From a bacterium (GTDB lineage Bacteria > JAGOBX01), in assembly GCA_029551925.1 (NCBI GenBank), contig JAKPEO010000124.1:62001-126000 (forward strand): a DNA stretch of 64,000 nt. Direction: 5' to 3'. The position numbers and the translations under genes are program-made. The notes beneath the pieces were generated by a model, which saw only the letters and a list, made by a program, of their open reading frames with translations, had not been told where the DNA came from and did no database searches. Every line of letters begins with the position of its first letter. The first letter of the stretch is position 1. Below, in pieces: positions 1 through 9,648 of the stretch.

Positions 1-1
1 A

Positions 2-382
2 AATTTTGTTATGCTTGATTGCGATATTGACGAATTATTAGTAAAAAACGAAAAATTTGATGCTGTTTTATTAATGGATATACTCCATCACAACAAATAT
101 GAAGACCAAAAAAAAATTATAGAAAAAATTTATAAATTATTGGTCGATAATGGCAAAGTGATTTTACTTGAACCGGGCGATTATCCGAAATTTCGATATT
201 TTCTTATTTGGTTATATGACTATTTATTTTATTTTTTAACTATGCCTACTTGTCAATATCGCAGCGAAAAGGAATGGACTGATTTTTTTGAAAATTTAAA
301 ATTCACAAAAAAATATTCTACACAGATTACAAATCGTGGTTTTTTTTTTACAAGAAAAATTATGGTTTTTGAAAAATTATGA
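2..382 (+). CDS. SAM-dependent methyltransferase, C-terminal part (5' end outside window)
   Basis: The frame is open to the left edge, so the true start lies upstream; the first in-window ATG at 11 falls inside the fold. Visible is the back half of a class I methyltransferase: an acidic segment (CDIDEL), the strand-4 stretch FDAVLLMDILHH typical of Methyltransf_11/12 proteins, then a helix and KVILLEPGDYP, the usual strand 5. The N-terminal glycine-rich SAM loop is missing because of the window edge. The tail is rich in aromatic residues. It overlaps the next glycosyltransferase by an ATGA junction at 379, so the two are probably translationally coupled and act in the same envelope-glycan or lipid pathway. 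The substrate cannot be told. Confidence 0.75.
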   Translation, partial: NFVMLDCDIDELLVKNEKFDAVLLMDILHHNKYEDQKKIIEKIYKLLVDNGKVILLEPGDYPKFRYFLIWLYDYLFYFLTMPTCQYRSEKEWTDFFENLKFTKKYSTQITNRGFFFTRKIMVFEKL

Positions 383-1101
383 AAGAAGAAAATTTGAAAT
401 TAGAAGAACTTACGATTTTTTTTCCATTTTATAATGAAGAGCAAAATATCGAAAATGTAGTAGAAACAGCAACTGAAAAATTGCGGAAATATGTTGATTT
501 TGACTATTTGGAAATGATATTGGTTAATGACGGGTCAAAAGACAAAACCGGCGAATTAGCTGATAAATTATCAAAAAAATATTCTTTTATAAAAGTAATA
601 CATCACAATATCAATAAGGGCTATGGCGCGGCATTAATTTCTGGCTATACAAACGCTACAAAAAAATATATTTTTTATACTGATGGCGACGGACAATTTG
701 ATATCGATGAAATTAAATTATTAATACCGTATTTGAAAGATTATGATGTTATTACTGGTTATCGCAAAAAACGTATTGATCCTACGCATAGATTAGTAAT
801 TGCTTTCTTTTTTAATTTATTAATGAAAATTGTTTTTAAAGTTAAAGTGCGCGATGTTGACTGCGCTTTTAAATTAATAAAAAAAGATGTTTTAAAAGAT
901 ATTCATTTAGAGAGTCAAGGCGCATTCATTGATGCGGAATTATTGATAAAAGCAGGCAAACAAAATTTTAAAATTATAGAAGTAGGAGTTACTCATTATC
1001 CTCGTAAATTCGGCGAAGCTACTGGCTCGAATCTATTAGTCATCACACGCGCGTTTTTTGAAATATTATATAATTTTTATTATTTTTATCTAAAAAAATA
1101 A
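379..1101 (+). CDS. Family 2 glycosyltransferase, polyprenyl-phosphate mannosyltransferase (DPM1) type
   Basis: This is a 240-residue GT-A fold enzyme. It opens with FFPFYNEEQNIENVV (nucleotide-binding start of GT2 enzymes), then LVNDGSKDKTGE, and DGDGQFD near residue 100 supplies the metal-binding acidic motif. The length and the RDVDCAFKLIKK segment match the DPM1/GtrB-like subgroup that loads a sugar on a polyprenyl phosphate at the inner membrane. No transmembrane tail is present, so it resembles the short soluble DPM1 form. It starts on the ATGA overlap with the methyltransferase and stops directly against the stop codon of the convergent gene. The sugar and acceptor are inferred, not seen. 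Confidence 0.85.
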   Translation: MKEENLKLEELTIFFPFYNEEQNIENVVETATEKLRKYVDFDYLEMILVNDGSKDKTGELADKLSKKYSFIKVIHHNINKGYGAALISGYTNATKKYIFYTDGDGQFDIDEIKLLIPYLKDYDVITGYRKKRIDPTHRLVIAFFFNLLMKIVFKVKVRDVDCAFKLIKKDVLKDIHLESQGAFIDAELLIKAGKQNFKIIEVGVTHYPRKFGEATGSNLLVITRAFFEILYNFYYFYLKK

Positions 1102-2535
1102 TTAGCGTTTTGTAAATACAAGAAAATACGAATCTTCATAATCAACTAAATATTTTGGATTAGCTAATAATTCCTGAATTATTTTTTTTTCGCCCGCATC
1201 TCGTAATAAATTTTTGTCGATTATCAATAATTCCGCTTTATCATAAAAATGCGGAAAAGAATATAAAATTTCATAGTTTGTAAAATATATCGAATATTTA
1301 TCAGAAACGCAAACGCTTTTAAAATTTAGATTATTAAATTTTCTAATTGTTTTTTTTGCTTGGATTTTGTAATCATTAATTTTTGAACAATTTCTTATGC
1401 TATTATACTGACGGCTGAATAGTCCCGGACTATAATTATAGTAATTTAAAAATAAAATTAAAATTATAGGAATTAAAAATTTTTTTTGTGTTAATAAGAA
1501 ATTTGTTTTATATTTAATAATAGTATCTACCGCTGCAATAAATAAAGCAACATTAATCGGAGTTGCATAGGATACGCGAATATCATATAATGCTGGAAAC
1601 ATTGAAAAAAAACCAATACAAAATAAAGGCAGCGCAGCAACAGAAATTTTATTTGATAACGGCAAAAATAAAAACGAACCAATCAAACTAAAAAAATAAA
1701 ATATTTTCTCGCGGATAAATATAACTTTTATTACTCTATTAAATTTTAAAAAAAAATTAATAATTACTTTTTTGAGATTATCGTCCAAATAGCCATAAAA
1801 TAATGTAAATTCGTGATTTATAGCGAAATTTGAATATTTAGGAATTAGATAAAAAAACTGCATGCAAAAATAAAATAAGAATATTAACGATAATACCAAA
1901 TATTTTTTTGCGTATTTGTTGTTTAGAAAAAAAATGAATAACAAAATTGCAAGCGTTAATGCTAAAAATTCTTGGGATATTGCTATTAAGACAGCAAAGA
2001 ATATAAACCGTTTGAAATTATTTATATGATAGTAATAATAAAGCGGTATAAATAAATAAGCGCCAATATTGACAGCATAAAATCCGTGCCATAAACTCCA
2101 ATTTATTTGCGGATTAAAAATAATAATAGCAAAAATTAAAATCAAAATATTGTTATTTACTTCTTTTTTTTTTAATAACAAAAATAAATAAAATAGAGAT
2201 ATTCCGAATATTAGCGGACCGCTTAAAAATAATACTAATGGCGAATTAAAAATATAATCCAACATTGCAAAAATATATAATATATAAAATGAATGAACGC
2301 CAAAAAGATTATCTGTTGATTTATAATATAAAAATTCTTGGCTTGTAAATCCCTTGCCTTCAAGAAAATTTTTTATTGGATGATAAAACCAACCAGTATC
2401 ATAAAAGGATGAATAATAGCCCCTGTCATCAATATTAATATAAGAATAATAATTTAAAAATAAATATTTAATAACAAAAAATAATGATATGCTTAAAATA
2501 AAAAAATCAATTATTTTTTTTCTTTTGGCGTGCAA
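1102..2535 (-). CDS. DUF2079-type polytopic membrane protein
   Basis: A 477-residue, very hydrophobic protein with roughly ten membrane segments. After the first helix it carries SSFYDTGWF followed by FLEGKGFTS and LFGVHSFYILYIFAMLDY. This matches the DUF2079 pattern (an FDTGIF-like motif, then a conserved histidine loop), a family resembling GT-C glycosyltransferases. The only available start is TTG at 2535, which lies 25 bases inside the end of the upstream methyltransferase, so coupled translation is likely. It is the last gene of a three-gene operon, and its stop codon abuts the stop of the + strand glycosyltransferase. The role is probably envelope sugar transfer, but this is family inference only. 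Confidence 0.7.
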   Translation of the reverse strand: MHAKRKKIIDFFILSISLFFVIKYLFLNYYSYINIDDRGYYSSFYDTGWFYHPIKNFLEGKGFTSQEFLYYKSTDNLFGVHSFYILYIFAMLDYIFNSPLVLFLSGPLIFGISLFYLFLLLKKKEVNNNILILIFAIIIFNPQINWSLWHGFYAVNIGAYLFIPLYYYYHINNFKRFIFFAVLIAISQEFLALTLAILLFIFFLNNKYAKKYLVLSLIFLFYFCMQFFYLIPKYSNFAINHEFTLFYGYLDDNLKKVIINFFLKFNRVIKVIFIREKIFYFFSLIGSFLFLPLSNKISVAALPLFCIGFFSMFPALYDIRVSYATPINVALFIAAVDTIIKYKTNFLLTQKKFLIPIILILFLNYYNYSPGLFSRQYNSIRNCSKINDYKIQAKKTIRKFNNLNFKSVCVSDKYSIYFTNYEILYSFPHFYDKAELLIIDKNLLRDAGEKKIIQELLANPKYLVDYEDSYFLVFTKR

Positions 2536-3320
2536 ATAAACACCCAGCCCATAGATATGTATTTTAAAACAGCATATATTTTTCTGCCTAACAAATGAAA
2601 AATAAAACTTACAAATATCACTAATTTTCCGCGTTCTTCAATTAAATTGTATTCATTAGGTTTATTTAATAAATCAAATGTTAAATCATAAAAATTAAAA
2701 TGTTCTATAATTATATTGCGAAATTGTGAATAAGTCGGTAAATTTATATCATTATAAGAAACCTTTAAGCCAAAAAATTTTAAATATAAATTTGCAAGTT
2801 TTTTAGGTAAATAAGATAAAAAAAATAAATTATAATGCGGTTCAATTATCCATAGTTTATTGGCAGTAGAATAATAAAGAAAACCATTTTTTTTTATTAT
2901 TCTATGAAATTCTTCGATCATCATTTTGGGATTATCAATATGTTCAACAGTTGTATTAGATATTATAATTTCAAATACCTCATTTTTAAAAGGTAGATAT
3001 TTAAAATCGCATACTATTAATTTTCGAGGATTTTTTAAACGTTTTTTTGTAATTTTTAATGCATTAAAATCACAATCTGCACCAATTATATTATTAAAAT
3101 TTTCTGCCCAATGAATATAAGTCCAGCCGCAAGAAGTGCCTGCATCTAAAATTATAGAATTTTTGATGTCAATACATTTTTTTTCAGATTCTTTTCTTAA
3201 AATAATTTCTATTCTTTTTGCTATAATAGGCGGTGTTTTGTCAATATAGTTTAAAAATTTTTTTGAGTGAGGATATTTATATTGATTATAATATTGCGTA
3301 ATAATTTCAGAGTTTTTCAT
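2511..3320 (-). CDS. Class I SAM-dependent methyltransferase (Methyltransf_11)
   Basis: 269 residues. The SAM-binding loop is IILDAGTSCGWTYIHWAE near residues 54-71, followed by the acidic strand-2 end GADCDFNAL. CDFKYLPFKNEVFEIIISNTTVEHI is the classic strand-4 region and FHRIIKKNGFLYYST is strand 5. The C-terminal third is lineage-specific and ends in a hydrophobic helix (YISMGWVFIC). It begins 3 bases after the oxidoreductase gene and overlaps the membrane protein gene by 25 bases. Together with the sugar oxidoreductase it fits a role in modifying a nucleotide sugar or a lipid-linked glycan; the acceptor is unknown. Confidence 0.8.
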   Translation of the reverse strand: MKNSEIITQYYNQYKYPHSKKFLNYIDKTPPIIAKRIEIILRKESEKKCIDIKNSIILDAGTSCGWTYIHWAENFNNIIGADCDFNALKITKKRLKNPRKLIVCDFKYLPFKNEVFEIIISNTTVEHIDNPKMMIEEFHRIIKKNGFLYYSTANKLWIIEPHYNLFFLSYLPKKLANLYLKFFGLKVSYNDINLPTYSQFRNIIIEHFNFYDLTFDLLNKPNEYNLIEERGKLVIFVSFIFHLLGRKIYAVLKYISMGWVFICTPKEKK

Positions 3321-3323
3321 AAT

Positions 3324-4310
3324 TTAATATTTCACTATTGATTTTTCCGCTGATTCTAATGTTTTTATTACTTTTAAGCCGAGAGAATAATCTGATATAG
3401 GTTTTTTATTGTTATTGACAGCATTAATAAAATCTTCGCACATAAGTTTTAGCGCTTCTGTATTATCAATTTTTGGAATGAATATATCGCTCGTGCGATA
3501 ATCTATTAATACCTTGCTTTTATCGTCAATAGATTTAATAGAATACCCTGTATCATAAACCTTAATTTTTTCTGTCGGCTCAATATCATCAAACAAAATC
3601 ATTTTTTTAGAGCAGCCGATAATTATTCTTCGCACTTTAACTGGCGAAGACCAAGAAACATTAATATGCGCAAATTTATTTGTTTTATAAAACAACGATA
3701 AATATGCCATATTTTCAATTTTATTTTTAGTATGTGAAATTGCTATTGTCTGGATTTTTTCAGGAGATTCGTTAAATAAATATTCTAAAATTGAAATATC
3801 GTGCGATGCTAAATCCCAAATGACATTGCTGTCATATTGAAAAATTCCTAAATTAATGCGAACAGAATCAAAATATTGAATTTCACCAAGCTCATCACTA
3901 TCAATTAATTCTTTAATTTTGCGAATACTGCCTGTATAAAGAAAAGTATGATCAACCATTAAAACTGTATTTTTTTTTATTGCTAATTCGATTAATTCTT
4001 CTGCCTGCTCAACAGATTGAGTCATCGGCTTTTCAACTAATACATTTTTCCCTTTTAATAATGCCTCTTTGGCTATTGGATAATGAAGAGAAATAGGCAG
4101 CGCAATAACAATGCAATCAATGTCAGTCGAATTAATTGCATCATCGATATTTAGTGCAACTGCAATGTTCGGGTATTGTTTTCTCGCCAATTCCAAGCGT
4201 TGCGGATTATGGTCAACTATTAGTTTTAACTTACAATTATTATTCAAATTAAAAAAATTTCGCGCTAAATTTGGTCCCCAATAACCATAGCCCAAAATTG
4301 CAATGTTCAT
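3324..4310 (-). CDS. Gfo/Idh/MocA family NAD(P)-dependent sugar oxidoreductase
   Basis: 328 residues. The N-terminal Rossmann motif is AILGYGYWGPNLARNFF, the spacing seen in WlbA/WbpB-like UDP-sugar dehydrogenases, and VLVEKPMTQS near residue 95 holds the catalytic-lysine EKP motif. The C-terminal alpha/beta half has the Gfo/Idh hallmark DLASHDISILEYL with its conserved His. It is the promoter-proximal gene of the operon running down to 1102, from the promoter at 4348-4376. Relatives oxidise or epimerise sugars on UDP-activated intermediates for surface polysaccharides. The neighbouring methyltransferase and DUF2079 protein support that, but the substrate is not determined. Confidence 0.85.
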   Translation of the reverse strand: MNIAILGYGYWGPNLARNFFNLNNNCKLKLIVDHNPQRLELARKQYPNIAVALNIDDAINSTDIDCIVIALPISLHYPIAKEALLKGKNVLVEKPMTQSVEQAEELIELAIKKNTVLMVDHTFLYTGSIRKIKELIDSDELGEIQYFDSVRINLGIFQYDSNVIWDLASHDISILEYLFNESPEKIQTIAISHTKNKIENMAYLSLFYKTNKFAHINVSWSSPVKVRRIIIGCSKKMILFDDIEPTEKIKVYDTGYSIKSIDDKSKVLIDYRTSDIFIPKIDNTEALKLMCEDFINAVNNNKKPISDYSLGLKVIKTLESAEKSIVKY

Positions 4311-4347
4311 AAAATCATTTTATCTTCATAGTTTATAAAATTGCTGT

Positions 4348-4376
4348 ATTATAGTTAAATCGTTTATAAAATTCAA
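4348..4376 (-). promoter_or_regulatory. Sigma-70-type promoter for the oxidoreductase operon
   Basis: Read on the minus strand: TTGAAT at 4376-4371, a 17-base spacer, then TATAAT at 4353-4348. The oxidoreductase ATG lies about 30 bases past the expected transcription start. The flanking sequence also holds GTTTATAAAATT twice (4331-4342 and 4362-4373), once inside the spacer. Confidence 0.6.
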
Positions 4377-4463
4377 TAAAAAAATATTTGACGAATTATC
4401 TAAAGCAGCAGATTAAACGCACTCTACATTGAAATAAAAAACAAAAATAATAAATGATAAGCT

Positions 4464-7400
4464 TTATTGTTTTAATTTTTCACGGAGTTCCTCAAAATCA
4501 ATTTTTTTGATAAGAGTTTCGCCAGCAATAATATTCGTCTGCGTCCAGACAGGTGAAATATTTAAGCCAGCAGTTTTTGCTTCTGTTAATGCATTGCGCA
4601 ATTCGTCAATATGAATTTTTCTGATAATAGTTTGATTTGCTGTAATTACTGGGTCAGTCCAATTAAATATAGATAATCCGCGAAATTTCCGCGCAAAATT
4701 TATTTCTTCGCGTAGTTCGTCAATATGCACTTTTCTTATAAGCGTTTGTCCGGCTATTAAAGGCGTGTCTGTCCAAATTCTGCCGCCTATTTTGAAACGC
4801 CGCAATTCAGCGGAATCGCTATATAAATCACTGTCATACGCCTGAACACTCCAGATATAAATCGAATCATTAAAATCTATTTGCGGAGTGTAATATATTG
4901 TATTGGCATAAACTGTTGAATCAACGCCTTCTAATGTGAATGTTTCATAACTGCTATTTTTATAATAATAAAAGCCGCGAGTATCAGTCGCTGAATTTGC
5001 AAGCAAAGTAGTTCCTTGACCGCTGTCGCAATAAATTAAAAAATGCAGATTATTGCTGTCGGCATCAGTTGGGCTCAGCCAAATTAAATTCGGACGCGCA
5101 TTTAATGTCCTACCGTAGTTTGTAAAATCAGTATAAGGCGCAGGTAGATTCACAGGAGTTAATAATAACGGCGTTTCAGGCGAGGAATTATATCTTGCAA
5201 AAACCTGCAAACTCGGCGAATACCAGCTGCGGTTCTGAAATTCTACATTGCCGGTCAAATGCGAATCAAACGCAACAATACGATAGTAATAAGTATCCGT
5301 AGCAGTATAAGTCATATCAATATATTCTGTATCATTAGGATTAGTTATAGTCGCGATAAGAAAATTTTCCCAATTATAAGTATCACCGGTTGCATTTACA
5401 TTAATACTGCGCGCGCGATATAATCTATAACCATTTAGTCCAGTTAATACGCCGCCATTTTCATCAAGCGCAGGTTTTGTCCAGCGCAATCGTATTTGTT
5501 TAGCAAACGAAGTATCCGCGCTTATAAAACTCGGCGCAGCCGGCGCAATCGAATCAGCATTTAGCGAAGTATCAATCACTGTTGTTCGGAATGAAGAATA
5601 ATTAACGCCGTTCCCGATTATTTTTGAACTAATTACATTGGAGTCAGTTGTTGACCAGTAATTATTTGTAAAATTAAAAACCGTATCGCCGGCAATATAT
5701 ACTGCCGAATCCGGATTGGTCGGAGATGATATCCAATTATTCATTACAAATGTGCAGTTTGACGAGGCGCCGGCTATATAAAATCCATAACTTGCATTTG
5801 AATCAACTGTGTTTTGAGTGAATATCAAATTTGACGATGCTAATATTCTGATACCAATACCATTGACAGTATCGCTGCTATTTGAAGCGACATTACGCAT
5901 TACTTGACAGCCGTTTGAATAACCTATCAAAATTCCAGCCATTTTGTTATTTGATGATATATTGTCTGTAATTATATCATTTGAACTGTAATTTATATAA
6001 AGTCCATTGCTATTATTTTCTGAAATTATATTGTTGGTAATTATACTACCTGAACAATTTGTGACATATATTCCAAAACCGTTGTTATTCAATGAATAAT
6101 TGTTATTCAGCGTATTGCTGTTTGAATAAGCGAATGTAATACCTGCGTTATTTATACTCTGCGCAAAAAGATTATTATAAACTAAATTATTATGAGAATA
6201 ATTCAAATACAAACCGCGATTCCAATTGCTGCTCAAATTGCAGTTTCTAACAATATTCGAATCGCTATTAAGCAGATAAAATGAGCCCGAATTGCCGCCG
6301 CCGCAATAATCAACTGTTATATTATCAAAAACCGATGAATCTACATTAAGCATATAAATTCCGTAATACGCGTCTGTCACGCGCAAATTTTTTATTGTTA
6401 AATTCGTCTGAGTGTCAGCATAAATGCCCCAAAGAGTTGTTATTGTAGTATCGCCCGGCGGGTCGATAATCGTCAAACTTGAATCCGCGCCGATAAGCGA
6501 AATACCGTTTTGTGTTATTACTACGGTTTCGGTATATGTGCCTGCATCCACATAAATTGTGCAGCCGCTATATGCGCGCGATAACGCGTGCGTTATCGTT
6601 AAAAAAGGATATTCCTGATTGCCAATATTTATCGTATTGCTGCCTGCCTTTGAAGTATATATATCGTTTGTCAAAGATAAATCATTAACATAAAAAATTG
6701 GACCATTATACAAACTTGTATCGCTAATAGTATTTGAGTTAGAACTTGTTCCGCTTGTATTATATGCTCGAACGCGATAGTAATAAGTAGTATAAGGCGT
6801 TAAGCCGGTAATATTATATGTAGTCACATTGCCAACATTTAGATTATTATAACCGGTTACAAAACTGCTGAAATCGCTAGCTGTAGAAACATCGAGATAA
6901 TAGCCGGTTGCGCCGCTTGACGCCGACCAATTTGCCGTTATAGATGAAGTATTGATATTTGTCGCTACATTAGCGGTCGGCGCATTCGGAACAGTTATGA
7001 ACGATACTTCGGCGCCGTAAGCAGTGCCTACCGAATTTGTAGCATACGCTCGGACATAGTAAAGTGTTCCGGCTGTTAAACCAGTTATTGAGGAAGTGAA
7101 CGTGCCTGTCGAACTTTTAGCGCCTAATGTTGTTTTACTGTTTGCAATTGTCGGATTTGGCGCAGTATTCCAGCAATGCCCATGCTGAGTCGGGTTCGAC
7201 GTACCGAGCGATGTTATATTGCCGTTGCCAGTAGCAGTGGTTGTCGTAATATTTGAAACCGCTTGCGTTGTTACAGTCGGTGGAGTAGGTAATTCCACTA
7301 ATCTAATCATATTCATATTAAGATACGAACCGGATTGTAAACTGCAATTTATTGTTATCTGTCCGCTGATCGGTGTGACTGAACTCCATATTAGCCAATC

Positions 7401-7892
7401 GTTAACGGGGTTATTTTGATACCACGGATATACTGTGTTTCCTAAATTGCTGTAAGACGCCTGCAAGGAGTTCACAGTAAAATATGTATATGAACCGTCG
7501 CCTTCACTTGCTATTTCCACACTGTAATTTGATGTTCCTAAATTTGAAAATGTCCAACTTGCCGAGCCGCTCGAACAATACAAACGGTCCGACGCGCCCG
7601 TAGCGCTCCAAGACGGCGACGCGTTACCATGCCATTCCCCGTTCCAGCCGGAGCCGATTAATGATACTGATGTCACATTACCTGTAAGATAATCAATAAG
7701 ATTAGAATTTAGGGAGTTAGCATTTGCTAAGGGGATTACATTCCAAGGCGATGCTGCTGACCCGTCGTAAGTTGACAAATCTATTCTTAATTCAATAGCC
7801 GAAAGTATATTGCAGAAAAATAAATGCACAAAAAACAAAAAAGCGCAATACTTACACAAATACGTAAATAATTTCTTAGAATTTATTTTCAT
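4464..7892 (-). CDS. Large secreted protein: FN3 domains, right-handed beta-helix, HIDELR C-terminal repeats
   Basis: 1,142 residues with an N-terminal signal (hydrophobic stretch ending near LSAIEL, residue 33). An all-beta domain covers about 33-200, then two fibronectin-III-like domains at about 205-300 (GLTAGTLYYVRAYATNSVGT) and 302-395 (GLTPYTTYYYRVRAYN). Residues about 400-765 are NosD/pectate-lyase-like beta-helix rungs rich in Asn and Ser, with repeating NNL/GIYV/N patterns. A further FN3 sits near 785-890. The last ~110 residues are three copies of a ~45-residue unit with core W-T-D-P, A-G-x-T-x-I-R-K-x-H-I-D-E-L-R. No FlgD-type tail is present. It lies 67 bases downstream of the fibre-like gene and is probably co-transcribed. 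A surface adhesin or polysaccharide-binding protein is likely; no catalytic site was identified. Confidence 0.8.
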   Translation of the reverse strand: MKINSKKLFTYLCKYCAFLFFVHLFFCNILSAIELRIDLSTYDGSAASPWNVIPLANANSLNSNLIDYLTGNVTSVSLIGSGWNGEWHGNASPSWSATGASDRLYCSSGSASWTFSNLGTSNYSVEIASEGDGSYTYFTVNSLQASYSNLGNTVYPWYQNNPVNDWLIWSSVTPISGQITINCSLQSGSYLNMNMIRLVELPTPPTVTTQAVSNITTTTATGNGNITSLGTSNPTQHGHCWNTAPNPTIANSKTTLGAKSSTGTFTSSITGLTAGTLYYVRAYATNSVGTAYGAEVSFITVPNAPTANVATNINTSSITANWSASSGATGYYLDVSTASDFSSFVTGYNNLNVGNVTTYNITGLTPYTTYYYRVRAYNTSGTSSNSNTISDTSLYNGPIFYVNDLSLTNDIYTSKAGSNTINIGNQEYPFLTITHALSRAYSGCTIYVDAGTYTETVVITQNGISLIGADSSLTIIDPPGDTTITTLWGIYADTQTNLTIKNLRVTDAYYGIYMLNVDSSVFDNITVDYCGGGNSGSFYLLNSDSNIVRNCNLSSNWNRGLYLNYSHNNLVYNNLFAQSINNAGITFAYSNSNTLNNNYSLNNNGFGIYVTNCSGSIITNNIISENNSNGLYINYSSNDIITDNISSNNKMAGILIGYSNGCQVMRNVASNSSDTVNGIGIRILASSNLIFTQNTVDSNASYGFYIAGASSNCTFVMNNWISSPTNPDSAVYIAGDTVFNFTNNYWSTTDSNVISSKIIGNGVNYSSFRTTVIDTSLNADSIAPAAPSFISADTSFAKQIRLRWTKPALDENGGVLTGLNGYRLYRARSINVNATGDTYNWENFLIATITNPNDTEYIDMTYTATDTYYYRIVAFDSHLTGNVEFQNRSWYSPSLQVFARYNSSPETPLLLTPVNLPAPYTDFTNYGRTLNARPNLIWLSPTDADSNNLHFLIYCDSGQGTTLLANSATDTRGFYYYKNSSYETFTLEGVDSTVYANTIYYTPQIDFNDSIYIWSVQAYDSDLYSDSAELRRFKIGGRIWTDTPLIAGQTLIRKVHIDELREEINFARKFRGLSIFNWTDPVITANQTIIRKIHIDELRNALTEAKTAGLNISPVWTQTNIIAGETLIKKIDFEELREKLKQ

Positions 7893-7959
7893 AAGTTGAA
7901 ATAAAAAATCTATTTAACTTCATAAATCAATTTCTATAAAATTATATGTTTTTATTATT

Positions 7960-9480
7960 TTATTCAGCATATACGGAATAAATTCTATTATTCGTATTAA
8001 GCGAACGAATTGAACCATTTATATCTAAATGATGAACCGGCGTTTCAGTGCCGATGCCTACTTTACCATCTGATGTTATTATAAATTGTTTTACACCGTT
8101 TGTATAAATTATCAATGAATTCGATGATGAACTCCCTAAAACCATTACATTGTTATTTCCGAATTTTATTGCTCCGCTATCGATCATCAATATACTACCT
8201 TCTATCTGCAAACTATCAGCCGGCGCGGCTGTACCGATACCGACATTACCTGATGAATTCCAAATGCCGCTAGGTAATGTTATATTTCCAGTAAGAGTGG
8301 GATTATCACTCGACGCTTTTGTATTTATCAATGCAGATTTTGCAATAGAATCAGCATCAACATAACTTTTTGTAACTGGATCCGACTCTAAAGCAAGGAA
8401 TCTGTTTTCTGCATTAGTTGAATCTGCTTCTAAATTTTGTAAACGTAATTCTGTATTTTGCGAATCAGCTTCTAATGATAATAACCGATTTTCCGTATTT
8501 TCTGAATCGCTTTCTAAATCTTGTAAACGTAATTCTGTATTTTGCGAGTCCGATTCTAATACAAGTAATCGTTGTTCTGTATTATGACTATCGCTTTCGA
8601 GCGATTCTACACGCGCTAATAATCCGTTGGTATCTTCTGAAAGCGCATTTATCTGCGTCTGCAATGGCGCCATTACTCCGTCTAAATAATTAAATTCTGT
8701 ATTATCTACATTGCCAGCGCCGATTTTTTGAGCATTCAAACCGAACAATATCTGCGTATCGCCGAGACGTAATGCTTCTGTATCTATTTTTGTTGGAGAG
8801 ATACTTGCTGTCTGCGATATATCATCATTTATTATTGTTTCATTTAAGATGTGATGACTGCGCACTGAACCATCAACTAATGTTGTAGCCCCTAAATTAG
8901 TTAATTGCGCGCCGTCGCCGATAAATGCCGCAGCATTTACATTGCCGCTCGCTTTGATGTTGCCTGTTACTTCTATTTGCTCGCTCGGCGTCAGCGTGCC
9001 GACACCTATCTTGCCGTCATCGGTTATTATTACATTTTGGCTAATTATTAATGTGTCATTGATTGTCATTCTGCCAGCCGCGCCCGCATTATCTTCTAAA
9101 TATGCAGCAGTGTCAGAATATCTTGATCTAAAAGCATAAGCAATTGCATTTATCTTTATGCGCGGCATTAATTCACCAGCGCCATTTATATTTATTCCTA
9201 AATAATATTGATTATCAAATTTTAAATTTATCGGCGTAATCGTCCCCAATTCTACATTAAATAATCCATTTGTGACACTTACATTATTATGAGTTTCTTG
9301 CCATAACGCAGTCCCGCTAGTTGCAACATTATACAAAGAAAAAATAATATCAGCAGTTGTATTCACTCGCCTTGAATCATTATCTAATAATTTCCCTTGA
9401 TAATTTATATTAAAAGCAGATAATGATATAATATATAAAAATAAAAATATAAATATTAAAAGATAAAATCTTATTTTCAT
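7960..9480 (-). CDS. Exported fibre-like protein with 14-residue heptad-type repeats
   Basis: 506 residues. A signal peptide covers about 1-21 (FLYIISLSAFN). The opening domain INYQGKLLDND through MPRIKINAIAYAFRS is a recurrent domain at the start of long bacterial surface fibres. Then come GVGT-P-E-x-x-E-V-x-G-N-I motifs typical of tail-fibre or adhesin shafts (residues about 158-175 and again at 415-430 and 470-490). Between about 292 and 365 lie five tandem 14-residue repeats of the form LESDSxNTExRLxx, which predict a trimeric coiled coil. The protein ends soon after the last GIGTETPVHHLDINGSI motif. SD AAGGAG precedes the ATG. No phage genes are nearby, so a cell-surface fibre is more likely than a phage fibre. 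Confidence 0.75.
   Translation of the reverse strand: MKIRFYLLIFIFLFLYIISLSAFNINYQGKLLDNDSRRVNTTADIIFSLYNVATSGTALWQETHNNVSVTNGLFNVELGTITPINLKFDNQYYLGININGAGELMPRIKINAIAYAFRSRYSDTAAYLEDNAGAAGRMTINDTLIISQNVIITDDGKIGVGTLTPSEQIEVTGNIKASGNVNAAAFIGDGAQLTNLGATTLVDGSVRSHHILNETIINDDISQTASISPTKIDTEALRLGDTQILFGLNAQKIGAGNVDNTEFNYLDGVMAPLQTQINALSEDTNGLLARVESLESDSHNTEQRLLVLESDSQNTELRLQDLESDSENTENRLLSLEADSQNTELRLQNLEADSTNAENRFLALESDPVTKSYVDADSIAKSALINTKASSDNPTLTGNITLPSGIWNSSGNVGIGTAAPADSLQIEGSILMIDSGAIKFGNNNVMVLGSSSSNSLIIYTNGVKQFIITSDGKVGIGTETPVHHLDINGSIRSLNTNNRIYSVYAE
8385..8610 (-). repeat. Tandem ~42-bp coding repeats (five 14-residue units)
   Basis: Inside the fibre gene, the DNA coding for LESDS/LEADS-N-T-E-RL units repeats about every 42 bases, with blocks such as TGTAAACGTAATTCTGTATT found at both ~8440 and ~8520 on the + strand. 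Alternate units are most alike, suggesting expansion as 84-bp pairs. Copy number could vary by slippage without breaking the frame. Confidence 0.8.
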
Positions 9481-9620
9481 AAAAAATAACTCCTTATAAT
9501 TTAATACTTATACCAAAATATTTATTAAATTTTTTTTTATAGATTATAGACCCAAAAAAAAAAAAAAAACAATTTTTTTTATTTTTTTTACAAAATATAA
9601 AGTTTTTTTAAACAAAAATA

Positions 9621-9648
9621 TTGACTTCAAAAAAAATAATAATATAAT
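9621..9648 (+). promoter_or_regulatory. Promoter of trpB2 and the histidine kinase
   Basis: TTGACT at 9621-9626, a 16-base spacer, then a perfect TATAAT at 9643-9648. Transcription would start near 9655, about 30 bases before the ATG at 9685. SD AGGGGA at 9673-9678 precedes that ATG. Confidence 0.7.

Noticed and set aside
8385-8610. CRISPR-like direct repeats
   Set aside because: Repeats are in frame, have no unique spacers and code for a regular coiled coil; no cas genes.
7960-9480. Phage tail-fibre gene from a prophage
   Set aside because: Signal peptide present, and no capsid, terminase, integrase or lysis genes anywhere near.
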